Below are positions 1 to 8,015 of a stretch of 39,338 bases of DNA, in pieces. The position numbers were made by a program, and so were the translations under genes. The notes beneath the pieces are model-generated. The model was not told the DNA's origin, searched no databases, and saw nothing but the letters and a program-made list of their open reading frames with translations. The number at the start of each line of letters is the position of its first letter. Positions within the stretch are counted from its first letter, which is position 1. Source of the DNA: Phycisphaerales bacterium (GTDB taxonomy: Bacteria > Planctomycetota > Phycisphaerae > UBA1845 > Fen-1342); the NCBI GenBank assembly GCA_022839625.1, contig JALHJL010000039.1, forward strand, positions 1 to 39,338, in the 5' to 3' direction.

Positions 1-24
1 CTAGCAGTCCGTTGAAAAAGTCGC

Positions 25-53
25 TTGACAGCGTGGGCTAGGAATGCTAGAAT
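25..53 (+). promoter_or_regulatory. Sigma-70 promoter of the transposase
   Basis: A perfect -35 hexamer TTGACA (25-30) is followed after exactly 17 bp by TAGAAT (48-53), preceded by an extended -10 TGC. Transcription would begin near 60, so the in-frame ATG at 44 lies upstream of the transcript and cannot be the start codon. Confidence 0.75.
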
Positions 54-91
54 GCGGCTCATTGACGCGGCTGGTCACGGAGGACGGCGTG

Positions 92-1450
92 ATGGCGATG
101 GGACAGCGGCCCGCGCAACGGCAGGCGGACTTCTGGATCGCGACCGACCGGCTGGCCCCCGCGCCGGCCCACCCCTTCGACCAGAAGCTCAACGCCCTTC
201 TCGCAGCGGCGGGTTTCGATTCGTTCTGCCAAGCAAGCTGCCAGCAGTGCTACGCGCGGAAGATGGGCCGCCCCTCGATTCCGCCGGGGGTGTACTTCCG
301 CATGCTGCTGCTGGGCTACTTCGAGAAGCTGGACAGCGAGCGCGAGATCGCCTGGCGCTGTGCCGACTCGCTGGCGTTGCGGGCCTTCCTGGGCTACCGG
401 GTGGACGAGGGCACGCCGGACCATTCCAGCCTGTCGCGGACGCGGAACCGGATCGACCTGGAGACGCACCAGGCGGTCTTCGACTGGGTGCTCAAGCGGC
501 TGACCGAGCAGGGTTTGCTGAAAGGGCAGACGTTGGGCATCGATGCCAGCACGCTGGAAGCGGATGCGGCGCTGAAGTCGATCGTGCGACGGGACAGCGG
601 GCAGAGCTATCGGGAGTTCCTGACGGAGTTGGCGAAGGCGTCGGGGATTGAAACGCCGACGGCGGAGGACCTGGCGAAGTTCGACCGGCGGCGGAAGGGC
701 AAAAGCGCCAGTAATGACGACTGGTTCAACCCGAACGATCCCGAGGCAAAGATCACCACGCTGAAGGACGGCCGCACGCATTTCGCCTACAAGAACGAGC
801 ACGCGGTGGACCTGGACACGGGGGCGATCGTGGCCGCCGAAATTCACCTGGCCAACGAGGGGGACACAACCACGATGTGGGGTACGCTGGAAAAGGCGGC
901 GACCGCGCTGCAGGACGTCCGCGCAGACGCCCAGGTGCAGGCGACCTGCCAGGCCAACGGGGTGGCCGATCCAGAAAGCGAACTCCACATTGAAGCGACG
1001 GTGCAGGACAAGGGTTACCACAGCGCCCAGACGCTGGTGAATCTGGAAGAGCTGGACATCCGCGGCTACATCGCCGAGCCGGACCGCGGGCGGCAGCGCT
1101 GGACGGCGGACGATCCGGATGAGCAGGAATACAAGCGTTGCGCGCAACAGGCGGTGTACCGCAACCGCCGGCGGCGAAAGGGGGCGCGTTCCAAACGCCT
1201 GCATCGCCGGCGTGGCGAATATGTGGAACGGACGTTCGAACACGCGCTGGACGATGGTGGCATGCGGCGGGTCTGGCTGAAGGGGCGGGTGAAGATCGCC
1301 AAACGCTACCTGATTCATACGGCGGGCTTCAATCTGGGACTGCTGATGCGGAAGTTGACCGGCCACGGCACGCCGCGCGGCTGGGTGGATGCCGCCCGGG
1401 CGGCCGCGGAGGCCTGCGCCGACTGGCTGCGCACCATATCGCGCTACTAG
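92..1450 (+). CDS. IS1182/IS5-like DDE transposase
   Basis: This 452-residue protein would cut and join the ends of the surrounding insertion sequence. The N-terminal part has the DUF772-type region (around the residues MGRPSIPPGVYFRML) typical of IS5/IS1182 transposases. The DDE catalytic core follows: an Asp in LGIDAST, an Asp in QDKGYHS, and a C-terminal Glu probably in the VERTFEH region. I place the start at the ATG at 92 because GGAGG at 79-83 lies 8 bases upstream and the promoter would start transcription near 60; the frame is open back to 44. No frameshift or internal stop is seen. The family name is from motif recognition, not a search. Confidence 0.88.
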   Translation: MAMGQRPAQRQADFWIATDRLAPAPAHPFDQKLNALLAAAGFDSFCQASCQQCYARKMGRPSIPPGVYFRMLLLGYFEKLDSEREIAWRCADSLALRAFLGYRVDEGTPDHSSLSRTRNRIDLETHQAVFDWVLKRLTEQGLLKGQTLGIDASTLEADAALKSIVRRDSGQSYREFLTELAKASGIETPTAEDLAKFDRRRKGKSASNDDWFNPNDPEAKITTLKDGRTHFAYKNEHAVDLDTGAIVAAEIHLANEGDTTTMWGTLEKAATALQDVRADAQVQATCQANGVADPESELHIEATVQDKGYHSAQTLVNLEELDIRGYIAEPDRGRQRWTADDPDEQEYKRCAQQAVYRNRRRRKGARSKRLHRRRGEYVERTFEHALDDGGMRRVWLKGRVKIAKRYLIHTAGFNLGLLMRKLTGHGTPRGWVDAARAAAEACADWLRTISRY

Positions 1451-1568
1451 CGCCGCCGCTTCGCGCTGCGCGTGCCGCATGAACGGACGCGCAAAACGGT
1501 GTTCTGCAACGGACTGCTAAACTGCACCGGACGGCGGGGTGCGGGTGCCGGAGCCGGTTCGATGCCCG

Positions 1569-1574
1569 TATAAT
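1569..1574 (+). promoter_or_regulatory. Candidate -10 box for the redoxin gene
   Basis: A consensus TATAAT lies about 75 bases before the ATG at 1650 and about 50 bases beyond the right end of the insertion sequence. The matching -35 position (1546-1551, TGCCGG) is poor, so this is a tentative promoter. The insertion may have replaced sequences upstream of it. Confidence 0.4.
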
Positions 1575-1649
1575 GCCGGCGTGCGGCTCATTCGTTCGTC
1601 TGACGGGCCGCCGGTCTATGTGACGTTACCTTAGACGGAGTGCTTGTCC

Positions 1650-2438
1650 ATGATTCGTCCCAGACTCACCAGCATCGTCTCCGGGATTCCGCTTCTGGTT
1701 GGACTGCTCGCTGTTGCTGGCTGTGCCCAGAAGGACCGCACGGCCGCCGGCCCGGCTCCTTATCCCGATACGTTGCAGGGCCGCCTGGACTTGTACCAGA
1801 GCGAGTCCGTCCCGCCTCCGCGCACCAAGTTGCAGGACGGGCACATCGCCGAGCTGCGCGACACGGGCGTTGCCGAACGCGCTCTGAAGGTCGGCGCCAA
1901 GGCACCCGTGTTCGAGTTGCCCGGCGTCTCCGGGGAGCCGGTTCGCCTGGGCGACCTCCTGCGCGAGGGGCCGGCCGTGCTCGTGTGGTACCGCGGCGGC
2001 TGGAGCCCGCAGTGCATGATCGCGCTGCGGACGTACGCCGAGGTGCATCCACAGATCCGCGAGCTCGGCGCGACGCTGGTGGCGATCAGCCCGCAGACGG
2101 CCGACAACTCGGAGCTGACGCAAATGCTCGGGCAGTTCGAATTCGAGGTGCTCAGCGACACGGGCAACCACGTGGCCCGCCAGTTCGGCCTCGTCTACAA
2201 GCTCTCGCCGGGGGCGGCCGCCGACCTCCGCCAAGCGGTCAGCCTGCGCGAGTATAACGGCGACGACTCGGGTGAGCTGCCGCTGACGGCGACGTATGTC
2301 ATCGACCGGGAGGGCGTCATCCGCTATGCGTTCGTGGACCCCGACTACCGCAGGCGGGCGGAGCCGGCGGACGTGCTGGCGGCGTTGAAGGAACTCGCCG
2401 CCAGCCCGGAGGAGCAACCTGCCACGGAGGCCCGGTAG
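1650..2438 (+). CDS. Peroxiredoxin/redoxin-fold lipoprotein with Ser in place of first active-site Cys
   Basis: The 262-residue product has a lipoprotein signal ending in the lipobox VAGC, with Cys25 as the lipidation site, so it should be tethered to a membrane facing the periplasm. Residues about 80-255 form an AhpC/TSA-type domain: KAPVFELPGVSG, then WYRGGWSPQC, then a late TYVIDREGVIRYAFVD. Relatives of the AhpC/PRX-like group carry GGWCPYC here; this one has Ser119 where the first Cys belongs and keeps Cys122. Classic dithiol or peroxidatic chemistry is therefore doubtful. The ATG at 1650 is preceded by GGAG at 1637-1640 with 9-base spacing; a TTG two codons upstream is less likely. Confidence 0.8.
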   Translation: MIRPRLTSIVSGIPLLVGLLAVAGCAQKDRTAAGPAPYPDTLQGRLDLYQSESVPPPRTKLQDGHIAELRDTGVAERALKVGAKAPVFELPGVSGEPVRLGDLLREGPAVLVWYRGGWSPQCMIALRTYAEVHPQIRELGATLVAISPQTADNSELTQMLGQFEFEVLSDTGNHVARQFGLVYKLSPGAAADLRQAVSLREYNGDDSGELPLTATYVIDREGVIRYAFVDPDYRRRAEPADVLAALKELAASPEEQPATEAR

Positions 2439-2815
2439 CCCGTCCGGCTGCACTACGACCTCGCGCTGGCGCCGCCGGCCGAGCGCCGCGTGGACGTGGT
2501 TGCTCGGATCGAGGGGCTGGACCCGGCGGCGCGGGTGTGGCCGCTTCAGATGCAGGAGGGCTGCGCGTGCGCGCGAATGACCGTCTCGTCGAAGTGAACG
2601 GCCGGCCCGTGACCGAACCCGCCGACGTGCAGGCCGCCTGGCGCGACCCGCAGGACGGACGCGTGCGCGTCGTACTGCTGCGCGGCGAACAAGAGCTTCG
2701 ACTCGACGAGCCGCTGCCGACGGTCCTGGGCTACGAGGTCGCGGCGGCACCCTGGCGAGCGCACCTCGCGGGCGGCGTGGCCCTTGCGGATGACGCGGCC
2801 ATCGGCGACGATTGA
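2439..2815 (+). pseudogene. Decayed M61-like peptidase/PDZ remnant
   Basis: Directly after the redoxin stop codon, in the same frame, the translation starts VRLHYDLALAPPAERRVDVV and runs about 45 residues to a TGA; this resembles the N-terminal beta-domain of M61-type aminopeptidases. From about 2555 a different frame (open from GTG 2537 to 2815) reads like a PDZ domain: GLRVRANDRLVEVNGRPV, then VRVVLLRGEQEL. In M61 proteins a PDZ domain sits at the C-terminus, so the two pieces could be the ends of one gene joined by a large internal deletion. Family assignment is by eye. The 92-codon PDZ frame might alternatively be a short expressed protein, but no convincing ribosome-binding site was found. 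Confidence 0.38.
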
Positions 2816-3281
2816 TTGTCCTGATCGAAGCGCCGGCCGCGGGCCGCCATTTGCCCCACGCGGCTGCGATTCGAAGTGTAGCTTTGGGAGTGTCCGGCGA
2901 CCTGGTGGCGCCCGCGGCCTTCAAAGCCGTTGAAGCGTTGTACAAGCAGCGCTTGGTGGGTTCGATTCCCATCCGCTCCCGTCGGCGCTCCCGGCGGACT
3001 TGCGGTTGCCGAAAGACCTGTCGAAAACTCCCACGACTTCAGCAGCGCTCAGCAGTCCGCCGCAGAAGTGCAGCGCCCGACCTGAGCCTGGCCGCCGGTG
3101 CGGCGCGTGCGCACCAGCTCGTCGGACCAGGCGGGACGCCCGCCTTGTCGCCGTGCGTGCGGGGGCCTATTCTGCCTCTTCGTGGGCCGAGGGCGGTCGC
3201 CGAGACCTCTCTCGTTAGCCGGAGCAGGGGCGCCACGGGCCTGAACGCCGTCCTCGTCGGCGCCGTGGCAAGGAGCGTCAG
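2816..3281. other. Intergenic region with tRNA-Sec and a repeat fragment
   Basis: This 466-base gap holds the selenocysteine tRNA gene at 2886-2981 and, at 3052-3069, an 18-base sequence identical to the start of the palindromic repeat at 39185. No further gene is supported. A purine-rich AAGGAG just before 3282 is the ribosome-binding site of the next gene. Confidence 0.6.
2886..2981 (+). tRNA. selC: tRNA-Sec (anticodon TCA)
   Basis: The 96-base gene folds as a tRNA with a very long variable arm. The acceptor stem pairs GGGAGTG (2886-2892) with CGCTCCC (2974-2980), one U-G pair included. The anticodon loop is CTTCAAA with anticodon TCA, which reads UGA, closed by CGGC/GCCG. The variable arm pairs AAGCGTTG with CAGCGCTT around a 6-base loop. 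The T-arm is GTGGG-TTCGATT-CCCAT. TCA together with a serine-like long extra arm identifies selenocysteine tRNA rather than tRNA-Ser. CCA is not encoded. The cell should therefore make selenoproteins; selA, selB and selD are not in this window. Confidence 0.9.
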
Positions 3282-4010
3282 ATGACCGTCACGAACGGGA
3301 AGTCCGGGACGAACGTGCATGAGGTGGCCGATGGGATCTATCGCATCAACACGCCGGTTCTGATCGAAGGTGCGGGCGGGTTCTCCTTCAATCAGTACCT
3401 CATCGTGGATAATGAGCCACTGCTCTTCCACACCGGCCCGCGCAAGATGTTTCCGCTCGTGCGTGAGGCGGTAGCGAGCGTCTTGCCGGTCGCGAAGCTC
3501 CGCTACATCGGCTTGTCCCACGTGGAAGCCGACGAGTGCGGCTCGCTCAACGAGTGGCTGGCCGCCGCTCCGCGCTCCGTACCGCTGTGCGGCACCGTGG
3601 CTGCCCTGGTGTCGATCAGTGATCTCGCGGACCGGGCGCCCCGCGCGCTCGCCGATGGAGAGTTGCTCCCGCTGGGCCGGCACGGCGTTCGTTGGTTCGA
3701 CACGCCGCACCTGCCGCACGCGTGGGACTGCGGCTTTCTGATGGAAGAACGGACCACTACGTTGCTCTGTGGCGACCTGTTCACCCAGGGCGGTGCGGAC
3801 CTTCCACCCATCACAGAGTCGGACGTTCTTGGGCCGAGCGAGGCTTTCCGCCACGAGCTGGACTACTACTCACACACGAAGAATGCCCGGGCGATGCTGG
3901 AGCGGCTGGCCTCGACGAACCCAGTCACCCTGGCGTGCATGCACGGCAGTGCATGGCGCGGCGACGGGGCGAACCTGCTCCGTGCGCTGGCGGATGCGCT
4001 CTCGGCGTGA
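3282..4010 (+). CDS. Stand-alone oxygen-binding diiron protein (ODP, metallo-beta-lactamase fold)
   Basis: The 242-residue protein matches the diiron domain of flavodiiron proteins but has no flavodoxin or rubredoxin part. Visible metal ligands are H80-x-E82-x-D84 in SHVEADECGSLNEWL, H143 or H146 in TPHLPHAWD, D165 in LLCGDLF, and H221 in ACMHGSAW. After D84 there is Glu rather than the His of the flavodiiron motif HxExDH. Such isolated domains can bind O2 and act as sensors, or reduce O2/NO with a separate electron donor. The start has a good AAGGAG. It sits 250 bases from, and converges on, the H2-sensor operon, which hints at a shared role in redox sensing; that link is inference. Confidence 0.82.
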   Translation: MTVTNGKSGTNVHEVADGIYRINTPVLIEGAGGFSFNQYLIVDNEPLLFHTGPRKMFPLVREAVASVLPVAKLRYIGLSHVEADECGSLNEWLAAAPRSVPLCGTVAALVSISDLADRAPRALADGELLPLGRHGVRWFDTPHLPHAWDCGFLMEERTTTLLCGDLFTQGGADLPPITESDVLGPSEAFRHELDYYSHTKNARAMLERLASTNPVTLACMHGSAWRGDGANLLRALADALSA

Positions 4011-4256
4011 TCCCGCCCAGGTTCAGCATGGACATGTCGCTCACCGAGGCGGTCCGGCGAACGGCCCCGCGTCGCCGCCCGCCGCTGATGCACACCCCTG
4101 ATGGCTCCCGCAAGCTCTGGCGCAATCGCGCACTTTCGAGAGCTTGATCTCGGCGCGTCCCATTTGTCTCGCTGAGGCCGGCCTGAGGGACGCGCTACCG
4201 CATACACCCCTGCTGGAAGCGCGCCCTGCCGCGGTACGCAACCGGCCGTGCACGCC

Positions 4257-5681
4257 CTAGAAATACAGGTCGCGCTCGCCGCGGTCGCGAATCCGCCGCA
4301 GGCGGTCGAGCAACTCCGTCTTCAGCGGGCCGTCCTCCAGCTTCGCGACCTCCGCCGCGATGAGCTTCTCGCCCGCCGCCCGCGTCTGGGGCGAGGCGTA
4401 GTCCACCAGGTATTCCAGGGCGGTCGTCAGGGCGTTCGGCGTGCAAAAACGCTTGATAAAGCCCGGGATCGCGAACTCCATGAAATGCTCGCCGGTGCGG
4501 CCCAGCCGGTAGCACGCCGTGCAGAAGCTGGGGATGTAGCCGTCGGTGATCAGCTCTCCCATGACTTCGTCGAGCGTGCGGACGTCGCCCAGCTCGAACT
4601 GCTCGCGCTCCATGCACTGGGCGTCGCCTGCCTCGGTATAGCCGCCGAGCTCGATCCGGGTGCCGGCGTCGATCTGCGACACGCCGAACGACAGCAGCTC
4701 GCGGCGCAGGGCCGGCGGCTCGCGAGCCGTGAGAATGAGTCCGGTGTAGGGGACGGCCAGCCTCAGAATCGCCACGAGGCGCTTGAAGTCGGCGTCGCCG
4801 ACGAAATGGCGGTCGGACAGGTGTACCCCGGCGGCCGGCCGCACGCGCGGGAAGCTGATCGTGTGCGGCCCGACGCCGTAGCATTCCTGGAGGTGCAGCG
4901 CGTGCGATACGAGGCCGAGGACCTCGAACCGCCAGTCGTAGAGCCCGAACAAGGCCCCGATGCCGACGTCGTCGATGCCGGCCTCCTGGGCGCGGCTCAG
5001 CGCGTCGAGCCGGTAGAGGTAGTCGCCCTTGCGCGTGTGGCGCGGGTGCACTTCGGCGTAGGTCGCGTGGTGATACGTCTCCTGGAAGATCTGAAAGGTG
5101 CCGATCCGCGCTTCCTTGATGCGGCGGAAACCATCGACATCCTGCGGGGCGGCGTTGATGTTCACCCGCCGAATCTCGCCGTGCCCGACTTTCACGGCGT
5201 AAACGGTCTGGACGCACTCGTGGATGAAGTCGGCGTTGTAGCGGGGGTGTTCGCCGAAGACGAGGATCAGCCGCTTGTGGCCGCGTTGCTCGAGGACTTC
5301 CACCTGGCGGCGAATCTCGTCCTGGTCGAGCGAGCGGCGAATCTCGGTGCGGTTGGAGCGCCGGAACGCGCAGTACAGGCAGTCGTTCACGCAGTCGTTG
5401 CCCACGTAGAGCGGCGCAAAAAGCACGATGCGGTTGCCGTAGACGTCGCGCTTGAGCTGCCGGGCCGCGGCGAGAATCTCCTCGCACAAGGCGGGATCGG
5501 TGCAGTTCAAGAGCACGGCGGTTTCTTCGACGCTGAGCGCGGTCTTCGCGAGGCTCTTAGCGATGATGTCGCGCACCCGGGCGGCGTCCGGGGGGGCAGG
5601 CGCGAGCAGCGCCTCCAGTCGGCCGTCGTTGATGAAATCCACCGCCCCGGGGCTGAGGCTCGATGCACACACGCTGCTCAT
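4257..5681 (-). CDS. hydG: [FeFe]-hydrogenase H-cluster maturase HydG (tyrosine lyase)
   Basis: HydG is a radical SAM enzyme that splits tyrosine to supply the CO and CN- ligands of the [FeFe]-hydrogenase H-cluster. The 474-residue product carries the radical SAM motif C97-x3-C101-x2-C104 (DCVNDCLYC) and the diagnostic C-terminal second-cluster motif C387-x2-C390-x22-C413, beginning FCTACYRLGRTGEHFM; both clusters are intact. Length is normal for the family. The ATG at 5681 overlaps the hydE stop codon (ATGA) and is preceded by GGAAGGA, so translation is probably coupled. It is the last gene of the hydrogenase-sensor operon; no clear terminator follows. Confidence 0.95.
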   Translation of the reverse strand: MSSVCASSLSPGAVDFINDGRLEALLAPAPPDAARVRDIIAKSLAKTALSVEETAVLLNCTDPALCEEILAAARQLKRDVYGNRIVLFAPLYVGNDCVNDCLYCAFRRSNRTEIRRSLDQDEIRRQVEVLEQRGHKRLILVFGEHPRYNADFIHECVQTVYAVKVGHGEIRRVNINAAPQDVDGFRRIKEARIGTFQIFQETYHHATYAEVHPRHTRKGDYLYRLDALSRAQEAGIDDVGIGALFGLYDWRFEVLGLVSHALHLQECYGVGPHTISFPRVRPAAGVHLSDRHFVGDADFKRLVAILRLAVPYTGLILTAREPPALRRELLSFGVSQIDAGTRIELGGYTEAGDAQCMEREQFELGDVRTLDEVMGELITDGYIPSFCTACYRLGRTGEHFMEFAIPGFIKRFCTPNALTTALEYLVDYASPQTRAAGEKLIAAEVAKLEDGPLKTELLDRLRRIRDRGERDLYF

Positions 5682-6760
5682 ACTTCCTTCCCAACTGCGT
5701 CCGGACCCGGTTTGACCGCGCGCGCCAAGCGATTGGGCGAGTCGCCGCGTCCGACGCCGACCGTGCGCCCTAACGCCAGGATGCGCTGCTTGAGGCCCCC
5801 ATGGCACTGTTCCGGCGGTTCGTAGAGGCACGCCTTCTCGGGATAGATTTCGTAGTGCCGACGGTAGTTCACCGGCGTGAGGTTGGGCATGACGACGTTC
5901 GCGCCGCGCGTCAGGCCCAGCTCCCGGCCGCTGCTGCGGTTCAGCGTTGCCAGGGCCGTCGTGCTGGGGATGTTCGCCCGCGGACACAACAGCCGTGCAA
6001 GCGCCAGGGCCTTGTAGGTCATCAGCTCCGAATTCGGCACCTGCTGGCCGTTGCCCGCCGGCCTGGGCAACTGCCCGAGCGGTGTGTCGGGGTGCGGCAG
6101 GAAGGGACCCACGCCGATCATGTCCAGATCCAGATCGCGGAATAGCTCGAGATCGTTCGCGAGGTCCTCGAAGGTCTGGCCCGGCAGGCCGATCATGACG
6201 CCGCTGCCCACCTCGTAACCAAGCTGGTGAAGCTCCGCCAGCAATGCCAGACGATCCAACTCGTGCGGGCGGCGCCCGGGATGGACCCGCTCGTACAGCG
6301 CGGGGTTGGAGGTCTCGAACCGCAGGAGGTAACGGTCCGCCCCGGCGGCGCGCCAGGCCCTCAGCTCGTCCGGCGTGCGCTCGCCGAGGCTCAGGGTCAC
6401 CGCGAGCGGGGTTTCCTCCTTGATCCGGCGGATCAGGTCGGCCACCCAGGCTTTGTGCAGCCGGTGGTCCTCGCCCGATTGGAGCACGACGGTGCCGTAG
6501 CCGAGGGACGCCGCCAGCCGGGCACAATCCATGACCTCGTCGGCAGTCATCCGGTAGCGCTTGACTCCGGTATTCGGGGCCCGCAGGCCACAGTACTCGC
6601 ACTTCCGGACGCAGTGATTAGAGATCTCGACTAGACCGCGCAGGTGGACCGCGTCGCCCACGTGCTGGCGGCGGGCGGCATCGGCGCGGGACCAGAGCAA
6701 CTCGAGTTGCTGCTCGTCAGGCTCGCGCAGCCAGTTGAGTACCTCTTGACGCTCCATCAT
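5678..6760 (-). CDS. hydE: [FeFe]-hydrogenase maturase HydE (radical SAM)
   Basis: HydE works with HydG and HydF to build the organometallic H-cluster, acting on the iron-cysteine-CO-CN synthon on the way to the dithiolate bridge. The 360-residue protein has the radical SAM motif C50-x3-C54-x2-C57 (NHCVRKCEYCGLR) and HydE-like blocks such as LQSGED, LRFETSNP and GVGPFLPHPDTPLG. It overlaps hydG by 4 bases downstream and overlaps the end of the receiver-kinase gene by 44 bases, indicating one operon. Two ATG codons in a row (6760 and 6757) can start it, and no strong ribosome-binding site is visible. Confidence 0.94.
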   Translation of the reverse strand: MMERQEVLNWLREPDEQQLELLWSRADAARRQHVGDAVHLRGLVEISNHCVRKCEYCGLRAPNTGVKRYRMTADEVMDCARLAASLGYGTVVLQSGEDHRLHKAWVADLIRRIKEETPLAVTLSLGERTPDELRAWRAAGADRYLLRFETSNPALYERVHPGRRPHELDRLALLAELHQLGYEVGSGVMIGLPGQTFEDLANDLELFRDLDLDMIGVGPFLPHPDTPLGQLPRPAGNGQQVPNSELMTYKALALARLLCPRANIPSTTALATLNRSSGRELGLTRGANVVMPNLTPVNYRRHYEIYPEKACLYEPPEQCHGGLKQRILALGRTVGVGRGDSPNRLARAVKPGPDAVGKEV

Positions 6761-7898
6761 CGGCCGTCGCGGGCTTGAAGTCCCGTTGCAAGACCACCGT
6801 GAACGTACTGCCTTCGTCGGGCCGGCTGCTGACGGCGACCTCGCCGCCGTACATCAGCGCCAGCTTTTTCACCAGCGACAGTCCCAGCCCGCTGCCCAGG
6901 ATGTCGCGGGTCTTGTCATTTCGGATGCGGACGAAATCGTTAAACAGCTTCGCGGCTTCCTCGGGCGACAGTCCGACGCCCGTGTCCGCGACGCTGATCG
7001 TGACGCGCGTGTCGTCGAAGTGCAGCTTCACGTCGACGCGCCCGCCGTCGCGGTTGTATTTCACCGCGTTCGACAGGAGATTGTTGAAGATGATCTCGAT
7101 CTCGCCGCGGTCGGCCGTCATCGGCACCGGCTCCGTTCCGTGCAGCTCGAGGGTGACGTGCCGGGACTCGGCGGTCGGGCGCACCGTATCCAGCGCGGTC
7201 CGCGCGATCTCGCGGACGTCGACGCGCGCCAGCTCCCGCCGCTTCTCTCCCGACTCGATCCGCGTCATGTCCAGCAGGTCGAGGATAAGCTTGCGCATGC
7301 CCTCGCTGCGCGTCAGGCAGCGCTCGATCACGGAGGCATAGGCGGTGACGCTCTCGCCGAGTGCCCGATCGCGCAGGATGTTCAAGTACCCTTCGACCGC
7401 CGCCAGCGGCGCCTTCAACTCGTGCCCCAGCACGGAGATGAACTCGAAGCGAACGCGGCGCTTCTCGGCGGCCAGCTTGCGGGCCTGCCGCTGCGTAATC
7501 AGATGGACCGTCGCCTTGCGGATGGTCTCCTTCAGCTCATCGGGCGTGAACGGCTTGGCCAGGAAGTCGAAGGCCCCGGACTTGGTGGCCCGGATCGCCG
7601 TCTCCAGCGTCGCAAACGCCGTGATCATGATGGTGAGGATGTCGCGCTCCTGGCGGCGCAATTGCTCCAGGACGTCCACGCCGGTCATGCCGCCCATTTT
7701 GTGGTCCAGAAGCATGATGTCCGGCGCGCGCACGGGCAGCAGGGCCAGCGCTTCTTCGCCGCTCGAGGCCTGGTCCACCTCGAAGCAGACCTCGCCCTCC
7801 ACGTCCGGCAGGTGAACCTGGAACGGCCGCAGCGCCCGCGTCACCGCGTGCCGCATGCCGGCCTCGTCGTCCACCACCAGTACACGCAACGTGTCCAT
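6717..7898 (-). CDS. Receiver-histidine kinase (REC-HisKA-HATPase), partner of the hydrogenase-kinase
   Basis: The 393-residue soluble protein starts with a receiver domain (acidic pair D10/D11, phospho-acceptor D65 in LLDHKM, K115 in AKPF) and continues with a histidine kinase: H159 in LGHELKAPLA, N-box in IIFNNLLSNAVKYN, and G-boxes in DTGVGLS and GSGLGLS. The receiver has a short extra segment around residues 29-37. No DNA-binding or membrane part is present. REC ahead of the kinase core suggests it accepts phosphate from the hydrogenase-kinase encoded 118 bases upstream and passes the signal on. Its C-terminus is overlapped by the start of hydE. The target regulator is not evident in the window. 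Confidence 0.85.
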   Translation of the reverse strand: MDTLRVLVVDDEAGMRHAVTRALRPFQVHLPDVEGEVCFEVDQASSGEEALALLPVRAPDIMLLDHKMGGMTGVDVLEQLRRQERDILTIMITAFATLETAIRATKSGAFDFLAKPFTPDELKETIRKATVHLITQRQARKLAAEKRRVRFEFISVLGHELKAPLAAVEGYLNILRDRALGESVTAYASVIERCLTRSEGMRKLILDLLDMTRIESGEKRRELARVDVREIARTALDTVRPTAESRHVTLELHGTEPVPMTADRGEIEIIFNNLLSNAVKYNRDGGRVDVKLHFDDTRVTISVADTGVGLSPEEAAKLFNDFVRIRNDKTRDILGSGLGLSLVKKLALMYGGEVAVSSRPDEGSTFTVVLQRDFKPATADDGASRGTQLAARA

Positions 7899-8015
7899 CG
7901 TCAGTCCTTCGGACGGGGTGAGAGGGGGCCGAGGGGGAGCCGAGCGGAGGGCACCGCCCTCGTACCGCCTGTGGGTTGGCCGAACAGCACCGTGGGTGGA
8001 ACCCTCATCGCTTCG

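Larger units (their letters stand above)
2..1519 (+). mobile_element. IS1182/IS5-like insertion sequence, nearly complete
   Basis: A 13-bp perfect terminal inverted repeat, TAGCAGTCCGTTG at 2-14 and its reverse complement at 1507-1519, brackets one transposase gene. The left end runs on as AAAAAG, while the right end differs beyond the 13 bp. Only one base of flanking DNA is visible on the left, so a target-site duplication cannot be tested. Promoter, ribosome-binding site and reading frame all look intact, so the element could be active. Its ends resemble those of the two 99-bp elements at 14582 and 17035. Confidence 0.85.

Noticed and set aside
2001..2030. A selenocysteine at the redoxin active site
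   Set aside because: The residue before Pro-Gln-Cys is encoded AGC (Ser), not TGA, so no Sec is implied despite the nearby tRNA-Sec.
1626..2972. A 448-codon minus-strand frame starting MGIEPTKRCLYN
   Set aside because: Its start is a translation of the tRNA-Sec gene, a known false-gene pattern, and the rest is antisense to the redoxin.
4011..4256. Possible small gene between the ODP gene and hydG
   Set aside because: Short frames exist but no ribosome-binding site or conserved pattern supports one.
5682..6602. A longer upstream start of hydG
   Set aside because: The frame stays open but lies inside hydE; the ATG at 5681 has a ribosome-binding site and overlaps the hydE stop.
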